Source: Tachypleus tridentatus
Lineage: Eukaryota > Arthropoda > Merostomata > Xiphosura > Limulidae
Assembly: GCF_004210375.1 (NCBI RefSeq)
Contig: NC_134829.1
Location: forward strand, 32,442,034-32,506,033
Length of the DNA: 64,000 nt
Reading direction: 5' to 3'
Under the pieces are notes generated by a model. The model was not told the DNA's origin and searched no databases. It saw nothing but the letters and a program-made list of their open reading frames with translations. Below, piece by piece: positions 38,201 to 53,200 of the stretch (position 1 is the stretch's first letter; the number at the start of each line of letters is the position of its first letter). A program made the translations under genes and the position numbers.

Positions 38201-41200
38201 TACCGTTTGAAGTTGATAGAGGGAGTTTGAAGGAAACGTAACAGTATCAGTGGAATCAACAGGATTCACAATAAGAGGATCATACGGTTTTGAAGTTTGT
38301 TGTCCTTGGCATTTATAGTAATATTTGTGTGACACGTGTGTGTGTGTGGTGGGAGAATAAGTTCACGAATCTAATTTAGTGAACTGTCTGACTTGATTAG
38401 AACCCAGACAGCACACAGAGATTTACTAATTAGGGCACTTTGAAGCTTGATAAGTGTTTCAGCACAGGAACTTTCCGTAGAAACAAAGACTAGGTTGAGG
38501 TGTTCTAGAAACATTCATTCTATATCGTTGTTTAAAGATAAAATCACCACTTGGAACAAAAGGTGATCAATTACATTAATAATATTTGCTAAAATGCGAA
38601 TCACGAAAGTTAGTCCTAGAGTGTTATTAATATGTACTACTTCTTGTATCGGTATCTCTTCTTCAAATAGTTATGAAATTATTTCTTCTTAAATGATTTG
38701 ATGTGCTCTCCAAATGATAAATGAAAACAGTGGATTTCGAGGAGGTGAAGGCTCTTTAATTGGATCTGATTTTCTTGGTGTTACTGTAAGGATTTATCAT
38801 CCCCATTTTAATGCGGTGGGTGTTAAACATTTAAGAACTACAGGCCTAAAGATAAGTCAATTACAAGTTGGTATAAGTGATTGATATTTGCTTGGAGACA
38901 ACACTTAGATATTTCTAGAAATAGTTTTATGAGTCGTATAGAATTTAGAGACTAATGGAGATAATAAAACAACTGATAAATGTAGTACAGAATTAATATT
39001 CATAGGAGTCGATGTCAAAAGAATATTGTGTGATTGAGGTATAGAAAATAGTTTTGAAATTAAAGTACAAAAAGGATATAAATTAAAGATGTTTTTCTGT
39101 CCTATGAGATATTCATTTAAGTATATATGTAAAAACAGCTGGTATGGATAGAGAAAGCACGAAAGAGCGAACAACGTTTCGACCTTCATCGGTCATCATC
39201 AGGTTAACAAAGAAAGAAAGAGGTAACTGACCGATAGCTGACCACATATTTGAAGGGGGTTGTATAACTGAGTGTGGGAATGTAGAAGGCGTGCTTAGAT
39301 GTTTGATTATATTTATTAATATAGGTATAAAGGTGTTCCTTTGTATTGGTTTATTTTGGGCTTGAGTTGCTGTATAAGTAAAGCTTCTTTAATTTTGCGT
39401 TTGTTTATGTTTGTTTCTTTATTTAGTATTTGGGTGTTTTCTACGGTTACGTTGTGTTTATTTGACTTGCCGTGTTCGAAAACGTGTGACTCTGGTTTCC
39501 ATTTTCTACTTGTTTCTCCAATATAGAAGTCGTGGCAGTTATCACATTGTATTTTATAAATAATGTTTGTGTGGTGTTTGTCAGTGTAGTTTTTACAAAG
39601 TGTAGACCTTAGTTTTGTGCCTGGTTTTTGAATAACTTTAGTATTAACTGGAATGTCATATTTTGTTACTAGTTTTTGCCAAATGTTGGTTATTTTTCTG
39701 CTGATATCGGGAATATATGGTATGCAGCAATATAGGGTTTTGTGACTTTTTAAATCGTGGAGTATATTTACTTTTGTTAGTTGATTTTGCTTTCTGTCTA
39801 GGTGTGTGCGTATAATGTTTTCTACGGTCTGTGGAGGAAATTTATTGATGTCGATGAAGTATTGTTTTATTTTGTCTAATTTGTCGTTAATTTTATCTGG
39901 TGAGCACAGTTTTATGGCTATGTTTATTTGGTTTCTTTGTATGTTGAGTTTTTGTTTTGTTTCATGTGCCGAGTCCCAAGGAATGTATAGTCCAGTATGG
40001 GTGATTTTTCGGTGGATTTCTGTTTTAAATTGTGTATCGGTTCTTGTAATTTTGAGGTTAAGAAATGATATTTGATTGCTTTCTTCCTGTTCACATGTGA
40101 AGTTAATGTTGGGATGTATAGAGTTAATGTGATTGAAAAACTTAAGTGTGTGTTCTGTAGATGTGAATCCTGCAATCGTGTCGTCTACATATCTGTACCA
40201 GTATAGTGGTGGATGTAATGCTGTGCTAATTTCTTGTGTTTAAACTTGTGTCATAAAAATATTGGCTAGAACTGGTGATACTGGATGCTTAGGCCATTTG
40301 TTTGTATATAGTTGTGATTGTTGAACATGAAGTTTATCTTCATCTTGGTGAATTCTATAAGGGTTGCTAATTGGTTGCTGGGAATGTCATCACGGATTGT
40401 TTATTTAACTATAAAGACAGTTGTAGTAGTTGTTATTAAGCCTTAAAGAATAAGCCAAAAACAGAAATGTTTACAGCAGAACTATTGAAGAGAAACGATA
40501 TTTTGAATGACTTTTTAAATTTAATTCTGCCTTTTGTAGATGATGTTTTCAAATTTTGTAGATGCGGACCTACAGCCGAATCATGAAATATCTGGCAGTG
40601 TATATCTCACAAAGTCATTGAAATAACGAATAAAAGATTCTTACGTGTTATTCATAGAGTAAACTGATGAGGCTTATTTACGGAGGGTTAGCATTATGTT
40701 TGTGTAAGGTTGTCCAGAAACAAATGTCGTTTTTGAACTGCGAAGTTTGGAAAAGTATAAACCAGTGTTGTAAAACATGCTTTAATCAAAGTTAGCACCA
40801 TTTACTTCAACACAATTTTCCAATGTGTAACGATGCTGTTTATGCCCCTGCTGTAGAAATCAGAGTTTCTATGGTCAGTGAACTTCCTGAAAGCTTCTTC
40901 TGCAGCTGTCTGGTTTTGAAAGCATTTATTGTTTAAAAATTTGTCAAAGTGCTCGAAATATAAAAAACTTGTAGTGGGAGGTCCGAGGAATAAGGTAGAT
41001 GAGGCAGAACCTCAATTCCCATTTCGTTCAATTTTTGGAGTGTTATCCTTGACGGGTCTCATAACACCGATTTTGTTGATCTTCAGCCAGCTCATGTGGA
41101 ACCCACTTATCCAACTCTTTCTTCTTTCCAATCGCACTCAGGTGGTTAACAATGCTTGATTTGCTTATGCCTAGGTTTTCTGCAAACTCATGTACTGTCG

Positions 41201-44200
41201 TGCGAGGGTTTGTCTCAACTGCTTCCCTTAGTGTGTTTTCATCTAGGGATGGCTTCCTTTCATGACCTTTGTGGTCTTCAAGACTTTCATCTCCATGTTG
41301 AAACCTTTGAAACCAACGCTGAACTACACGTTCAGTAACAGATCCATGGCCGAATGCCTGGTTGATGTTCCCTGTAGTTTCGGTAGCTTTTCGTCCAAGT
41401 TTGAAGTCGTAGAGAAAAATCAGATAAAGTACTTCTCGTCCATGCTGACTTGTGTGTTGGAAAACTTACTATGAGTAGAGTTGAAACAGCAGACAATTAA
41501 GACACCTTGTAAGCGATAAACATTGGATTAAACCATCCAATCAACGATAAATTATTCTATATTCAGCTTCTAAATGTCATCGTGAGAATTGCGACATTTA
41601 TATCTGGACAACCTAATACATCATGACTAGGTATTTAATCTATATAATTCCCATAAAATGGTGCTTTAAACTGCCATTTAGGAAATTCTACATCTTATAG
41701 GTTCGATAATTAAAGAAATCATATTCATTAAGTAGATAATTCATGCTCACACCTTCTTGTGTTGAGATTGTAATATGTTACCACAACTGGGTTACGATTG
41801 CTGAACCTTAACACGACGTAAGTTAAGAGTTGTTGTTTTTAACAAAACTTAATCTCTTTTTTATATAAAATGTAGGTCCGGTTACGTATATTCTTAAGAC
41901 TGGACATATTTAATCTCAGAAGTATGCTGATGCTTATTAGTTCATAAATAAATTTTCAGTAAACTGCTTTAAACGAATACCGAGTAACAAAGAGAATATA
42001 CTAAATATTCTGCAATTAACTTAGCTTATGTTATTTTGACCTCACTATTAACAGATAAACAAATAAGTTAATGTTACGGACTTCAGTTAGAGATAACTAT
42101 AAATATAATAACATTACCGAAATTAAATTTTCAGCTTACAACTGCATGTTCAGATTTGAAAGCCACGATTCTCCAAAGGCCAAAACTTAATACCCACCAA
42201 GGCTAGTAATACTTTTGTTTTGTTTGTAGCTAATCGCAAAGCTACACAAGGGACTATTCGTGCTCTGTCTACCACGGGTATCGGAACCCAGCTTCCAGCG
42301 TTGTAAATCAGCATACATACCACTGAAAAACTGTTAATTTTTCTGAAAATAACTTTTAACTCTTCTAATTTAAGTAATTAACGTTTTCAAAACTTTCTTT
42401 AATTTATTGTGAGCTTACCATTTGTAACTTCCTGATGTATACTAAAATTGAAGCGTCTTTATTTAAAACAATATATTTTTGGAGATCATTTATTTGTTTT
42501 GCTTACATATTTTTTCTTTTATCCAGTATGGAATCAGTGGTCCTTTCTGGTACGCTTCTGGAGCAACAGTACAAATCTTATTATTTGCTATGTTGTCAGT
42601 GCAGTTGAAAATTCGAGCTCCAGGAGCAAAAACATTTCTACAGCTCATCAAAGCAAGATTTGGAACCAAAGCTCATCTAACATTCTGCGGTTATGCATTT
42701 CTTACAAACATGATTGTTACCGCCATGCTTATGTTAGGTGAGTTGTCTGTAATACAACAGTTATTTGACTTATGAAGTTTTTCGAAATGAACAATCTATC
42801 GGATTATTTAGCTACTTTAGAGAAAACAAATTAAATAATAATTTTAATTAATTTCAGTGCTTTTGTAACTCTTCATTGATATTCATTTTAATATTTTACT
42901 AAAGTAATGTTTACATTTTAAACTTTCAGGTGGAATAGCTGTTATGACTACACTAGTTCGTGGTTTTTCTGTGGAGTATGGGATGCTAGTTGTAGTAACT
43001 GTTATCGGAACTTACACGTGGATTGGAGGATTAGGTGCTACATTCTATGTCTCTTATTTTAACACAGCTCTGATCTTTATTATCATGTTGATATTTGCGT
43101 TTGCTGTTTACAATTTAGACAGCTCTGTTGGAGGACTTCTTGGTAAGTCCTGAACAGTTGTTATATAACAATAACAACTAATTTAAATCAATACATTAAG
43201 AATGAATAATAAACCTGTTTATGAAAGAAATATTAGAGCAACTCCTTTGTCAATAAATTTATTTCCTCGCAGAGAAAGTGAAAGAAAGAGAATAAATAAT
43301 TTATATAAAGCAGTAAGTCTGCCTTTCTATCAGTTAAATATACTAAACAAACAAGAGAAAAGGAGAGTAAAATAAAACACGTCTGATAAGAAGTTAGACA
43401 AAACATCAAACCCACAAATACTAAAAGTTTGAAGCTCAGTAGGTATGATCTTGTGTTGGGAATTACGATTAAATGTTTGGGAAGTATTTATGTTTGCTGA
43501 AAGAAGACGTTGATAAAGCGATTAGGGTAGCATAGAATACGACGATAAAATATTTTATTCTGTCTCTAAGTCGGAAAAAGGAGAAGGATTGTATTTTGAC
43601 AGTGAACTTACCAAATGGGCGACTATATATAGAACACTAGTAGAACCTACAAGTCCAAATTCAATATATTTTTCAAGATATTCAGTATTATAATACCGCA
43701 GAAAAGTGGCCATTACGCTCAATACTTTTATGTTTAAAGTAAACTTAAGACTTTGATCTCAAACTTTAATTTTTGGAGCGTATGTTTTGTGTTCAAAATT
43801 AACAAGTTGAACCTTCATTTTATAATAAAATACGTATTTTTTAATATATTTAAGAAACATTTGTAAATTAATGCAAAACCAAAATCAGAGAAAAGCAACC
43901 TAGTAACACTTGGAATAAAATTTCAGCGTGATTCTCAGAAATGTAGAATTTATAATTTCTGTTAAAAATTGGTAAAAAGTTAAGCCTCTCACATGTTATT
44001 AATTCCTAAAAAAATGTTATGTTTGTTGAAGAAGTAATTGTACTGTATCAAACAGAAATATTGAATAAAAGTTTTGCAATTAACTTAAGAGCTTTGTTAG
44101 TGGAACTCTAATATTGAGTGCTTTAGAAATCATGAATGAACTTCACTAGTTTTATGTAATATTTAAATAATAAATTCAATGTGCTCTATAGACAACTTTT

Positions 44201-47200
44201 ACATATCAAACATACGATAAGATAGAGACATAAGATGTGTAAATTATTTTTACTTATTGTAATAGGTTCTACAGAAAAAGTTTATGATCTTTTGAACTGT
44301 GCTATTGGTCCAGAAGGTAACGAAAACAGGAGTTATCTGACCGTGTTGTCTCAAAATGGTTTAATCTTTGGTATCATCAATATTGTAGGTAAAGAAAAAA
44401 AATGTTATTACTCCAGATAATTAATATCCTTTCTGATTTAGTAAGTTTTATGACTTATTCTTATTTCTCATTACTATATAGGACTGGCATGGCCAAGTAA
44501 ATAAGGCACTTGACTCGTAATCTGAGGGTCGCGGGTTTGAATCCCCTTCACACCAAACATGCTCGCTTTTTCAGCCGTGGAGGCGTTAAAAGTTGCGATC
44601 AATTCCACTATTCGTTAGCAAAAGAGTAGCCCAAGAGTTGACGGTGGGTGGTGATGACTAGCTGCCTTCCCTCTAGTCTTACACTGTTAAATTAGGGACG
44701 TCTAGCGCAGATAGCCCTCGTGGAGCATTCGCGCGAAATTCAAAACAAACCAAACCATTACTATATAATGACTGAATAGTATCGGCATTGAGAAAAACAC
44801 TATCCCATTCTTTACGATAACTGAAATGATAACTAGATTTGCTCAACTAATTGAAATATTAAATTCTATTTGAATATTCCTGTAACGATTACGGTGAAAT
44901 AAAACGTGAAAAGCTTTCAACAATGAGATTTGCATGAGCAGTAGAGTGATGGTATTAACTGATATGTTAATTAGACCATATATGTATATATATCATATGT
45001 GTAGTATGCATAAATATATGGAATATATATATACCTTTAAGATTTTATTTTAGGAAACTTTGGAACAGTGTTTGTTGACCAATCCTACTGGCAGAGTAGT
45101 GTGGCAGCTAAGCCTAAAGATGGCGTGTGGGGTTTTCTGGCTGGTGGACTGGTATGGTTTGCAGTACCTTTCACCTTTGCAACTACGATGGGATTAGCTT
45201 ACGTCGCCTTAAGTTCAGCCAACGGAAAACCATTGCTTGAACCACAGCAGGTTGATGAAGGTATGCATTTATAAAGAATTATTAAACAATTTAAAAGATT
45301 GTGTAAAATATTATGCATCTTGTTAAACCTCAAATTATGAAATACCCTTAAAAGTGATAAAAAATGTAAGAATAACATTTTTTTACTTGGATGTATCAGT
45401 TGAAAGTAAAGTAAACTGAAGAAGTAACTACACATTTTAAAGAATAATTAGCTCTGGAAACAGCGATAAAAATAAGTAAAATATTTGTTTGTTGTTATTC
45501 ACAAAAGTTCAGCAGATGCTTTTCTGGCTGCGTCCATCATAGCGATCGAGTTACAAATCTTACTGTCAAAAACCTGCAGGCTTAGCACTGAGTTACTGAG
45601 ATGTAAATAAATAAAAATGAGGAACAACAAGTAGGAAAATATTTAAATATTTACAACATGAAAAGAGAAGCCATAATTAGACATTTACAATAGACATCAA
45701 ATGATAGATGAAACTGTAGATAAAGGTATAAAGTAAACAGATATATTTTTTTTTTATTTTAGAAAACGAAAACACAGTGAGAAACATTTACTTCAAAACT
45801 CCTGTGAAGGAGTGACAAATTATATGTCACTATCTGTGGTCTGATTTTTATGAGAATGACCTTTTTTATTGTTTTTCTTTTCCCGCCTTTTTGATCAGCT
45901 TAAACGTTAGCGCGTGTAACTTCTAAAGATCGACCTACAGATATAAGGGACCTTCAGACTTCACAAAGGAAATAACCGTAAACAAAGGTTTTGTATAATT
46001 ATAATTGTAATGGGAAACCTTGGTATAATGACAGTTATCAAAAATTGAATATAAAAACAAACTCATCTTATTAACATCTGTTAAACTGAGTAAATAATAA
46101 GTTACTCTGCTTTCTTTCTTCTTCAAAGACCAATTTCAGTCAAAGCTTAGAGAATTAAAAAAAAATCCAACGCTGATTTTCTGCTAATTCACAAATAAAT
46201 GAGAAACAAAAAAGCTTTGATATGAGTGAGCAGTTGGGGCTCATGAAGAAACAATCTGCAGTTAATGAACTAAAATACTAATTTTTTTAGTTACGTGTTA
46301 TAACAATCATATACGTAGATTGAGTTAATATTTTAGAACGGTTTTGAAGCTTCTCATGTCACCAGATTTAGTTATGCTCTATCTGACGACAATGCATCTT
46401 GCCAACACGACTGCAACGTAGCTTCTGTTTTAAATAGTTCTCTCTTAAGATTTTCATGTCCAAAGCATACTAATCCTTCCTGAAATATATCCATAATACT
46501 TCTAATCAAAGAATATAATAGTCTTATAGCATCCGTTTTAAGAGCTCAGTCGCACAGAGACCCATTTTTGTAAATAATAGCATAAATATTGTTACTTTCA
46601 CTACCTGATTCAGGTATGTGATGGTTGAATGGGAGGTTCGACAGGAAGCCCTGTTGTTTTAGTTTACAAACGGAAACCTTCTTTATTACGTCACATATTA
46701 TTGCCTATTTCGCGTGGACAGTTTCCTCCAGTGATCTTTGTGTTCGTGGTGTTACGTAGTTTATCTCGGACAAGTCTCCAACTTATTACATTTTCATTTA
46801 TTTCGTACAACGATTTCAAGTATCCCAAAACTTTAGTTTTGAAGTTAACTGAATGTTCATTAGTATTAAACTTATGACATTCGCCAACAAGATTGATACG
46901 CACAATGTTCTTTTTTAACACAAATATATTTTAATAGACAAAAACACACACCATACAACTTATAATAATGGTTATAACTAATAATTACTCCAAATAATGA
47001 TTTATATACAACAGGTTTACAAATTTACAAGCCCCCGAGTGGTTCAGCGGTATGTCTGCGAACTTACAACGCTAAAAACCGGGTTTCAATACCCGTGGTG
47101 GGCAGAGCACAGATAGACCAGTGTGTAGCTTTGTGTTTAATTTAAAACAACAAATTTGCAAACTATAATAAGTTTTATATCCGGTCTAGAACTGAATATT

Positions 47201-50200
47201 TTATCGACGTTCATGGAGAGCAAATTAATTCTTTGTTGATATACCTGTACACTTTTTTTTTGACGGCTAACTATCTTGAAGCATCTGTAAGTTTTCACCG
47301 ACGACGATATTTAATGCCATCGTAGAAATACAAACGTCCGAAGTTAATTCACTGAAGTTAAACGGTTTGTAATGTTCAAAATCTATAGACGTTCCTGATT
47401 AAATTCTGTAGTTTTCCTACTGAAAAGCGTTAATATCAATTATAGCTTTCGAGGCTTATAGTACACTGATAAAACAATATTCTATCTCTTGGCACATTGG
47501 TTTATATAGTTAAAGACGAGATTCTCGAACGTTCAACAATGTTTGAAAACAAATAAACCACGTATTGTTGATTCTTGCTATCGAGAATCTTGTACGAATT
47601 TAGAGAACAGGCGTGACTTGCATAATACAATCTAACAACATACGTCACATGCATCAAATTGAAACTCTTGTAAGTATCAAAATAGACACATAACGACAAA
47701 TCTATTACAGTGTATTCTCATCTATTACAGTGCAACTCACCTTTGCTTATGACTTGCTGCAGTTGTTTCTCTCTCTCTTCAGATGATCCGGGTGCCATAA
47801 GTTGATCGCTGTTTCTTTCTTGTTAAATGGTATTAAGTGTAAGGTATATCTCTTTTTTTTTTATGTAAAACCTAATTCTCCGATCTGAACACGTCTTTAT
47901 GGTCTGGTTGTATAAATATTTTGGATTGAAAAGAACTATTTCATATCTTTCTCAAAAGTGATCGAATTTTGCAGTGACATTACTCTATCTTTAAACAGTA
48001 AACTACGTCAAAATCGAGTTTTGATACATTCTGTTCCACCGTGACTTTACATTAGTTGTGATTATGACGTGACTTTCTGATCCGCATATTAAATTTGTTT
48101 TAATATAGCATATAAAGAATATTTCTTTTCACATCGATTTAACACCTAATCAGTGGAATACAAGATGATATAATTTCATAGGTATGACACACAGAACTAA
48201 ACTGAAGTGTATATCAACCCATGAAATAGGGTGAAACGCGAGTACATAATTTTTATCACTTAGAATTACCGTAGAAACATCGCATGAATAGGCTGCTTAC
48301 CTTCCTGTGTAAACCTGTTGCATACATCATGATGACAGGAGTGCTGAAAATTCTGGTAAAGAAGAGACAATTTTCTTGGAATAAGTTGTTTATAATATAC
48401 GGAAAGCCATAAGTTGTTTATAATACACGGAAAGCCACGACACGTGCACCAGAGACGGATCATGAAATTTGATGAAACGCGGCTCACATGTGATAACTGT
48501 TCGTTTGGAAGACACAAGTTATGTGGAATGAATTGCAAAAGTTGCAAATGCAACAGCGGAGGGTACTAACGTAAGTGTCCTTAGCATCCACAGTGCCCGT
48601 GCAATGTTCCATTGTCTTGATGTAACAGTCTTAACGATTCGAAAAGCTTTTTATATGTCATTACATATGCTTCCCTAGGAACTTATCCAGATGGAAAGTA
48701 AATGGTCTGATCCTTATCGTCACATATACTTTAGTTTGAACTTCCTTGTGTGACTACAGATGAGCGCTAATTACCTTACGATATCATGTTAATTGGTAAC
48801 GACCACTTCATCCTGAGTAGAACCACTAAAACAAAGAACAGTATGTAGTGGTATGAAGTCTTCAGAGACTGGTGTTAAAGTTAGCATCTACAAGTAACTG
48901 TATGAGCTAGAGTGAAAATTTAACGCCTACAAAAAGTATTATTAGTTAATTATATATATGCAATGCTAATCATAGTAGAATACTAGAAATTTACTATGTC
49001 TTAATTTCTATTTTATGATCAGATGAATCTGTTCCAAGGGTATCAACAAATGATTTCACATCCAGAGAACAAGCAAGTTTCTTTATAACTGGGCTGGCCA
49101 AATATGTGAGGGTTCAATACAATATTCGTATAAGAGTATGTTCATAAAGTCATAACTTCACTTTTTTAGTGGGACTGCCATGGCCAGGTGGTTAGGGGGC
49201 TCGACTCGGAATGTAAGGGTCGTGGGTTCGATTCCCTGTCACATCAAACGTGCTCGCCCTTTCATCTGTGGGGATGTTATAATATGACGATCAATCCTAC
49301 TATTTGTTTGCAAAATAGTAGCCCAAGAGTTGGTGGTAGGTGGTGATGACTAGCTAAATTAGGGACAGCTGGAGCAGATAGCCCTCGTGTAGCTCTGCGA
49401 GAAATTAAAAAACAACATACCTTTCTTAGTTTTTTTGTATCACAAAAGTTCATTAAATACCAATACAAATTCCGTCTAGTCTTGATAATGAATAGTCTTG
49501 TTTTTCTTTAATTAGTCATTAAAAGGCGTTTTGAATTAATTTAGGAAATGGGGATTTAGACAACTACAGAGGACTTTGTTGTTGTTTGTTATTAAGCATA
49601 AAGCCACAGAAAGGGCTATCTGTGTTCTGCCTTCCACGAGTATCGAAGCCCTGTTTCTTGTAGAATAAATCCCCAAACATACCGCTGTGTCACTGAGGGG
49701 TTAGTGACCTGTGCTACAAACATAAATGTTAAACAATATTAATCATTATTATATAAGTAGTTTTCTTGCTATGTGTAAAATATATTTTTTCAAATTAAAA
49801 ATAAAATATAACTGTCTCTTAATGTCTCAATTAATATTTTTTTTTCTTCTGCCCGGCATGGCAAAAAGGGTTAAGGTGTTCGACTCATAATCCGAGTGTT
49901 GCGGTTTCGAATCCCCGTCGAACCAAACATGCTCGCCCTTTCAGCCGTGGGGCGATATAATGTGATGGTCAATCCCACCATTCGCTGGTAAAAGAGTAGC
50001 CCAAGAGTTGGCGGTGAGTGGTGATGACTAGTTGCTTTCCATCTAGTCCTACACTGCTAAATTAGGGAAGACTAGCGCAGATAGCCCTTGTGTAACTTTT
50101 CGCAAAATTCAAAACAAAACAAAAACCTTTTTTATTCATTAATTTAGGGAAATTTAAAGAAAACAACAGGAATACCAATTTCAATCGATGCAGAGATTAA

Positions 50201-53200
50201 ATAGTTGCGATAGGTAATCTCAGGGTTAAGGTATATCCATCTCTAATTTATACATACAACTAGGGGTTCAGTGTACACGTCTGTGAACTCATAACGTTAA
50301 ACAAATAATGTTTCAAATAAAAGGTGTTTTGTGTTTTTATTATAACAAAGACACATCGGGTTATCTGCTGATTCCACAGAGGGGGAATTCAGAACTCCTG
50401 ATTTTAGCGTTGTAAATCTTTAGACTTACCGCTGCACCAGCAGGGGACTCGACTAAAAGGAGAGGAGCTAGTCAGTAGCTCTAGCTTCTAAAAGAACTTT
50501 ATATTGCTCTCTGAACCAAGGAGAGAAGCTAGTCAGTAGCTCTAGCTTCTAAAAGAACTTTATATTGCTCTCTGAACCAAGGAGAGAAGCTAGTCAGTAG
50601 CTCTAGCTTCTAAAATAACTTTATATTGCTCTCTGAACCAAGGAGAGAAGCTAGTTAGTACATCTAACTTCTAAAAAAACTTTATATTGCTCTCTGAACC
50701 AAGGAGAGAAGCTAGTCAGTACATCTAACTTCTAAAATAACTTTATATTGCTCTCTGAACCAAGGAGAGAAGCTAGTTAGTACATCTAACTTCTAAAAAA
50801 ACTTTATATTGCTCTCTGAACCAAGGAGAGAAGCTAGTTAGTACATCTAACTTCTAAAAAAACTTTATATTGCTCTCTGAACCAAGGAGAGAAGCTAGTT
50901 AGTACATCTAACTTCTAAAAAAACTTTATATTGCTCTCTGAACCAAGGAGAGAAGCTAGTTAGTACATCTAACTTCTAAAAAAACTTTATATTGCTCTCT
51001 GAACCAAGGAGAGAAGCTAGTCAGTAGCTCTAACTTCTAAAAAAACTTTATATTGCTCTCTGAACCAATGAGAAAAGCTAGTCAGTAGCTCTAACTTCTA
51101 AAAGAACTTTATATTGCTCTCTGAACCAAGGAGAGAGGTTAGTCAGTAGCTCTAACTTCTAAAATAACTTTATATTGCTCTCTGAACCAAGGAGAGAAGC
51201 TAGTCAGTAGCTCTAACTTCTAAAATAACTTTATATTGTTCTCTGAACCAAGGAGAGAAGCTAGTCAGTAGCTCTAGCTTCTAAAAAAACTTTATATTGC
51301 TCTCTGAACCAAGGAGAGAGGTTAGTCAGTAGCTCTAACTTCTAAAATAACTTTATATTGTTCTCTGAACCAAGGAGAGAAGCTAGTCAGTAGCTCTAGC
51401 TTCTAAAAAAACTTTATATTGCTCTCTGAACCAAGGAGAGAGGTTAGTCAGTAGCTCTAACTTCTAAAAGAACTTTATATTGCTCTCTGAACCAAGGAGA
51501 AAAGCTAGTCAGTAGCTCTAACTTCTAAAAGAACTTTATATTGCTCTCTGAACCAAGGAGAGAGGTTAGTCAGTAGCTCTAACTTCTAAAATAACTTTAT
51601 ATTGTTCTCTGAACCAAGGAGAGAAGCTAGTCAGTAGCTCTAGCTTCTAAAAAAACTTTATATTGCTCTCTGAACCAAGGAGAAAAGCTAGTCAGTAGCT
51701 CTAACTTCTAAAAGAACTTTATATTGCTCTCTGAACCAAGGAGAGAGGTTAGTCAGTAGCTCTAACTTCTAAAATAACTTTATATTGCTCTCTGAACCAA
51801 GGAGAGAAGCTAGTCAGTAGCTCTAACTTCTAAAATAACTTTATATTGTTCTCTGAACCAAGGAGAGAAGCTAGTCAGTAGCTCTAACTTCTAAAAGAAC
51901 TTTATATTGCTCTCTGAACCAAGGAGAGAAGCTAGTTAGTAGCTCTAGCTTCTAAAAAAAGCTTTATATTGTTCTCTGAATCAAGGAGAAAAGCTAGTCA
52001 GTAGCTCTAGCTTCTAAAATAACTTTGTATTGCTCTCTGAACCTAGGAGAGAAGCTAGTCAGTAGCTCTAACTTCTAAAAGAACTTTATATTGCTCTCTG
52101 AACCAAGGAGAGAGGTTAGTCAGTAGCTCTAACTTCTAAAATAACTTTATATTGTTCTCTGAACCAAGGAGAGAAGCTAGTCAGTAGCTCTAGCTTCTAA
52201 AAAAACTTTATATTGCTCTCTGAACCAAGGAGAAAAGCTAGTCAGTAGCTCTAACTTCTAAAAGAACTTTATATTGCTCTCTGAACCAAGGAGAGAGGTT
52301 AGTCAGTAGCTCTAACTTCTAAAATAACTTTATATTGCTCTCTGAACCAAGGAGAGAAGCTAGTCAGTAGCTCTAACTTCTAAAATAACTTTATATTGTT
52401 CTCTGAACCAAGGAGAGAAGCTAGTCAGTAGCTCTAACTTCTAAAAGAACTTTATATTGCTCTCTGAACCAAGGAGAGAAGCTAGTTAGTAGCTCTAGCT
52501 TCTAAAAAAAGCTTTATATTGTTCTCTGAATCAAGGAGAAAAGCTAGTCAGTAGCTCTATCTTTTAAAATAACTTTATATTGCTCTCTGAACCAAGGAGA
52601 GAAGCTAGTCAGTAGCTCTAACTTCTAAAAGAACTTTATATTGTTCTCTGAACCAAGGAGAGAAGCTAGTCAGTAGCTCTAACTTCTAAAAGAACTTTAT
52701 ATTGCTCTCTGAACCAAGGAGAGAAGCTAGTCAGTAGCTCTAACTTCTAAAATAACTTTATATTGTTCTCTGAACCAAGGAGAGAAGCTAGTCACTAGCT
52801 CTATCTTCTAAAATAACTTTATATTGCTCTCTGAACCAAGGGCAGAAGCTAGTCAGTAGCTCTATCTTTAAAAATAATTTTATATTGCTCTCTGAACCAA
52901 GGAAAGAAGCTAGTCAGTATCTCTAACTTCTAAAATAACTTTATATTGCTCTCTGAACCAAAGAGAGAAGCTAGTTAGTAGCTCTAGCTTCTAAAAGAAC
53001 TTTATGCTCTCTGAACCAAGGAGAGAAGCTAGTCAGTAGCTCTAGCTTCTAAAAGAACTTTATATTGCTCTCTGAACCAAGGAGAGAAGCTAGTCAGTAG
53101 CTCTAACTTCTAAAAGAACTTTGTATTGCTCTCTGAACCAAGGAGAGAAGCTAGTCAGTAGCTCTAACTTAAAAAAGAACTTTATATTGCTCTCTGAACC

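Larger units (their letters stand above)
32884..42526 (+). other. DUR3 intron 2 (9.64 kb)
   Basis: Contains SINEs, two tandem arrays, a jockey RT relic, a Penelope copy and a mariner relic, listed separately. No further host exon was recognised. Confidence 0.85.

Noticed and set aside
42448..42741. Alternative frame overlapping DUR3 exon 3
   Set aside because: A shadow of the real exon frame, which matches DUR3 motifs and joins in phase to its neighbours.
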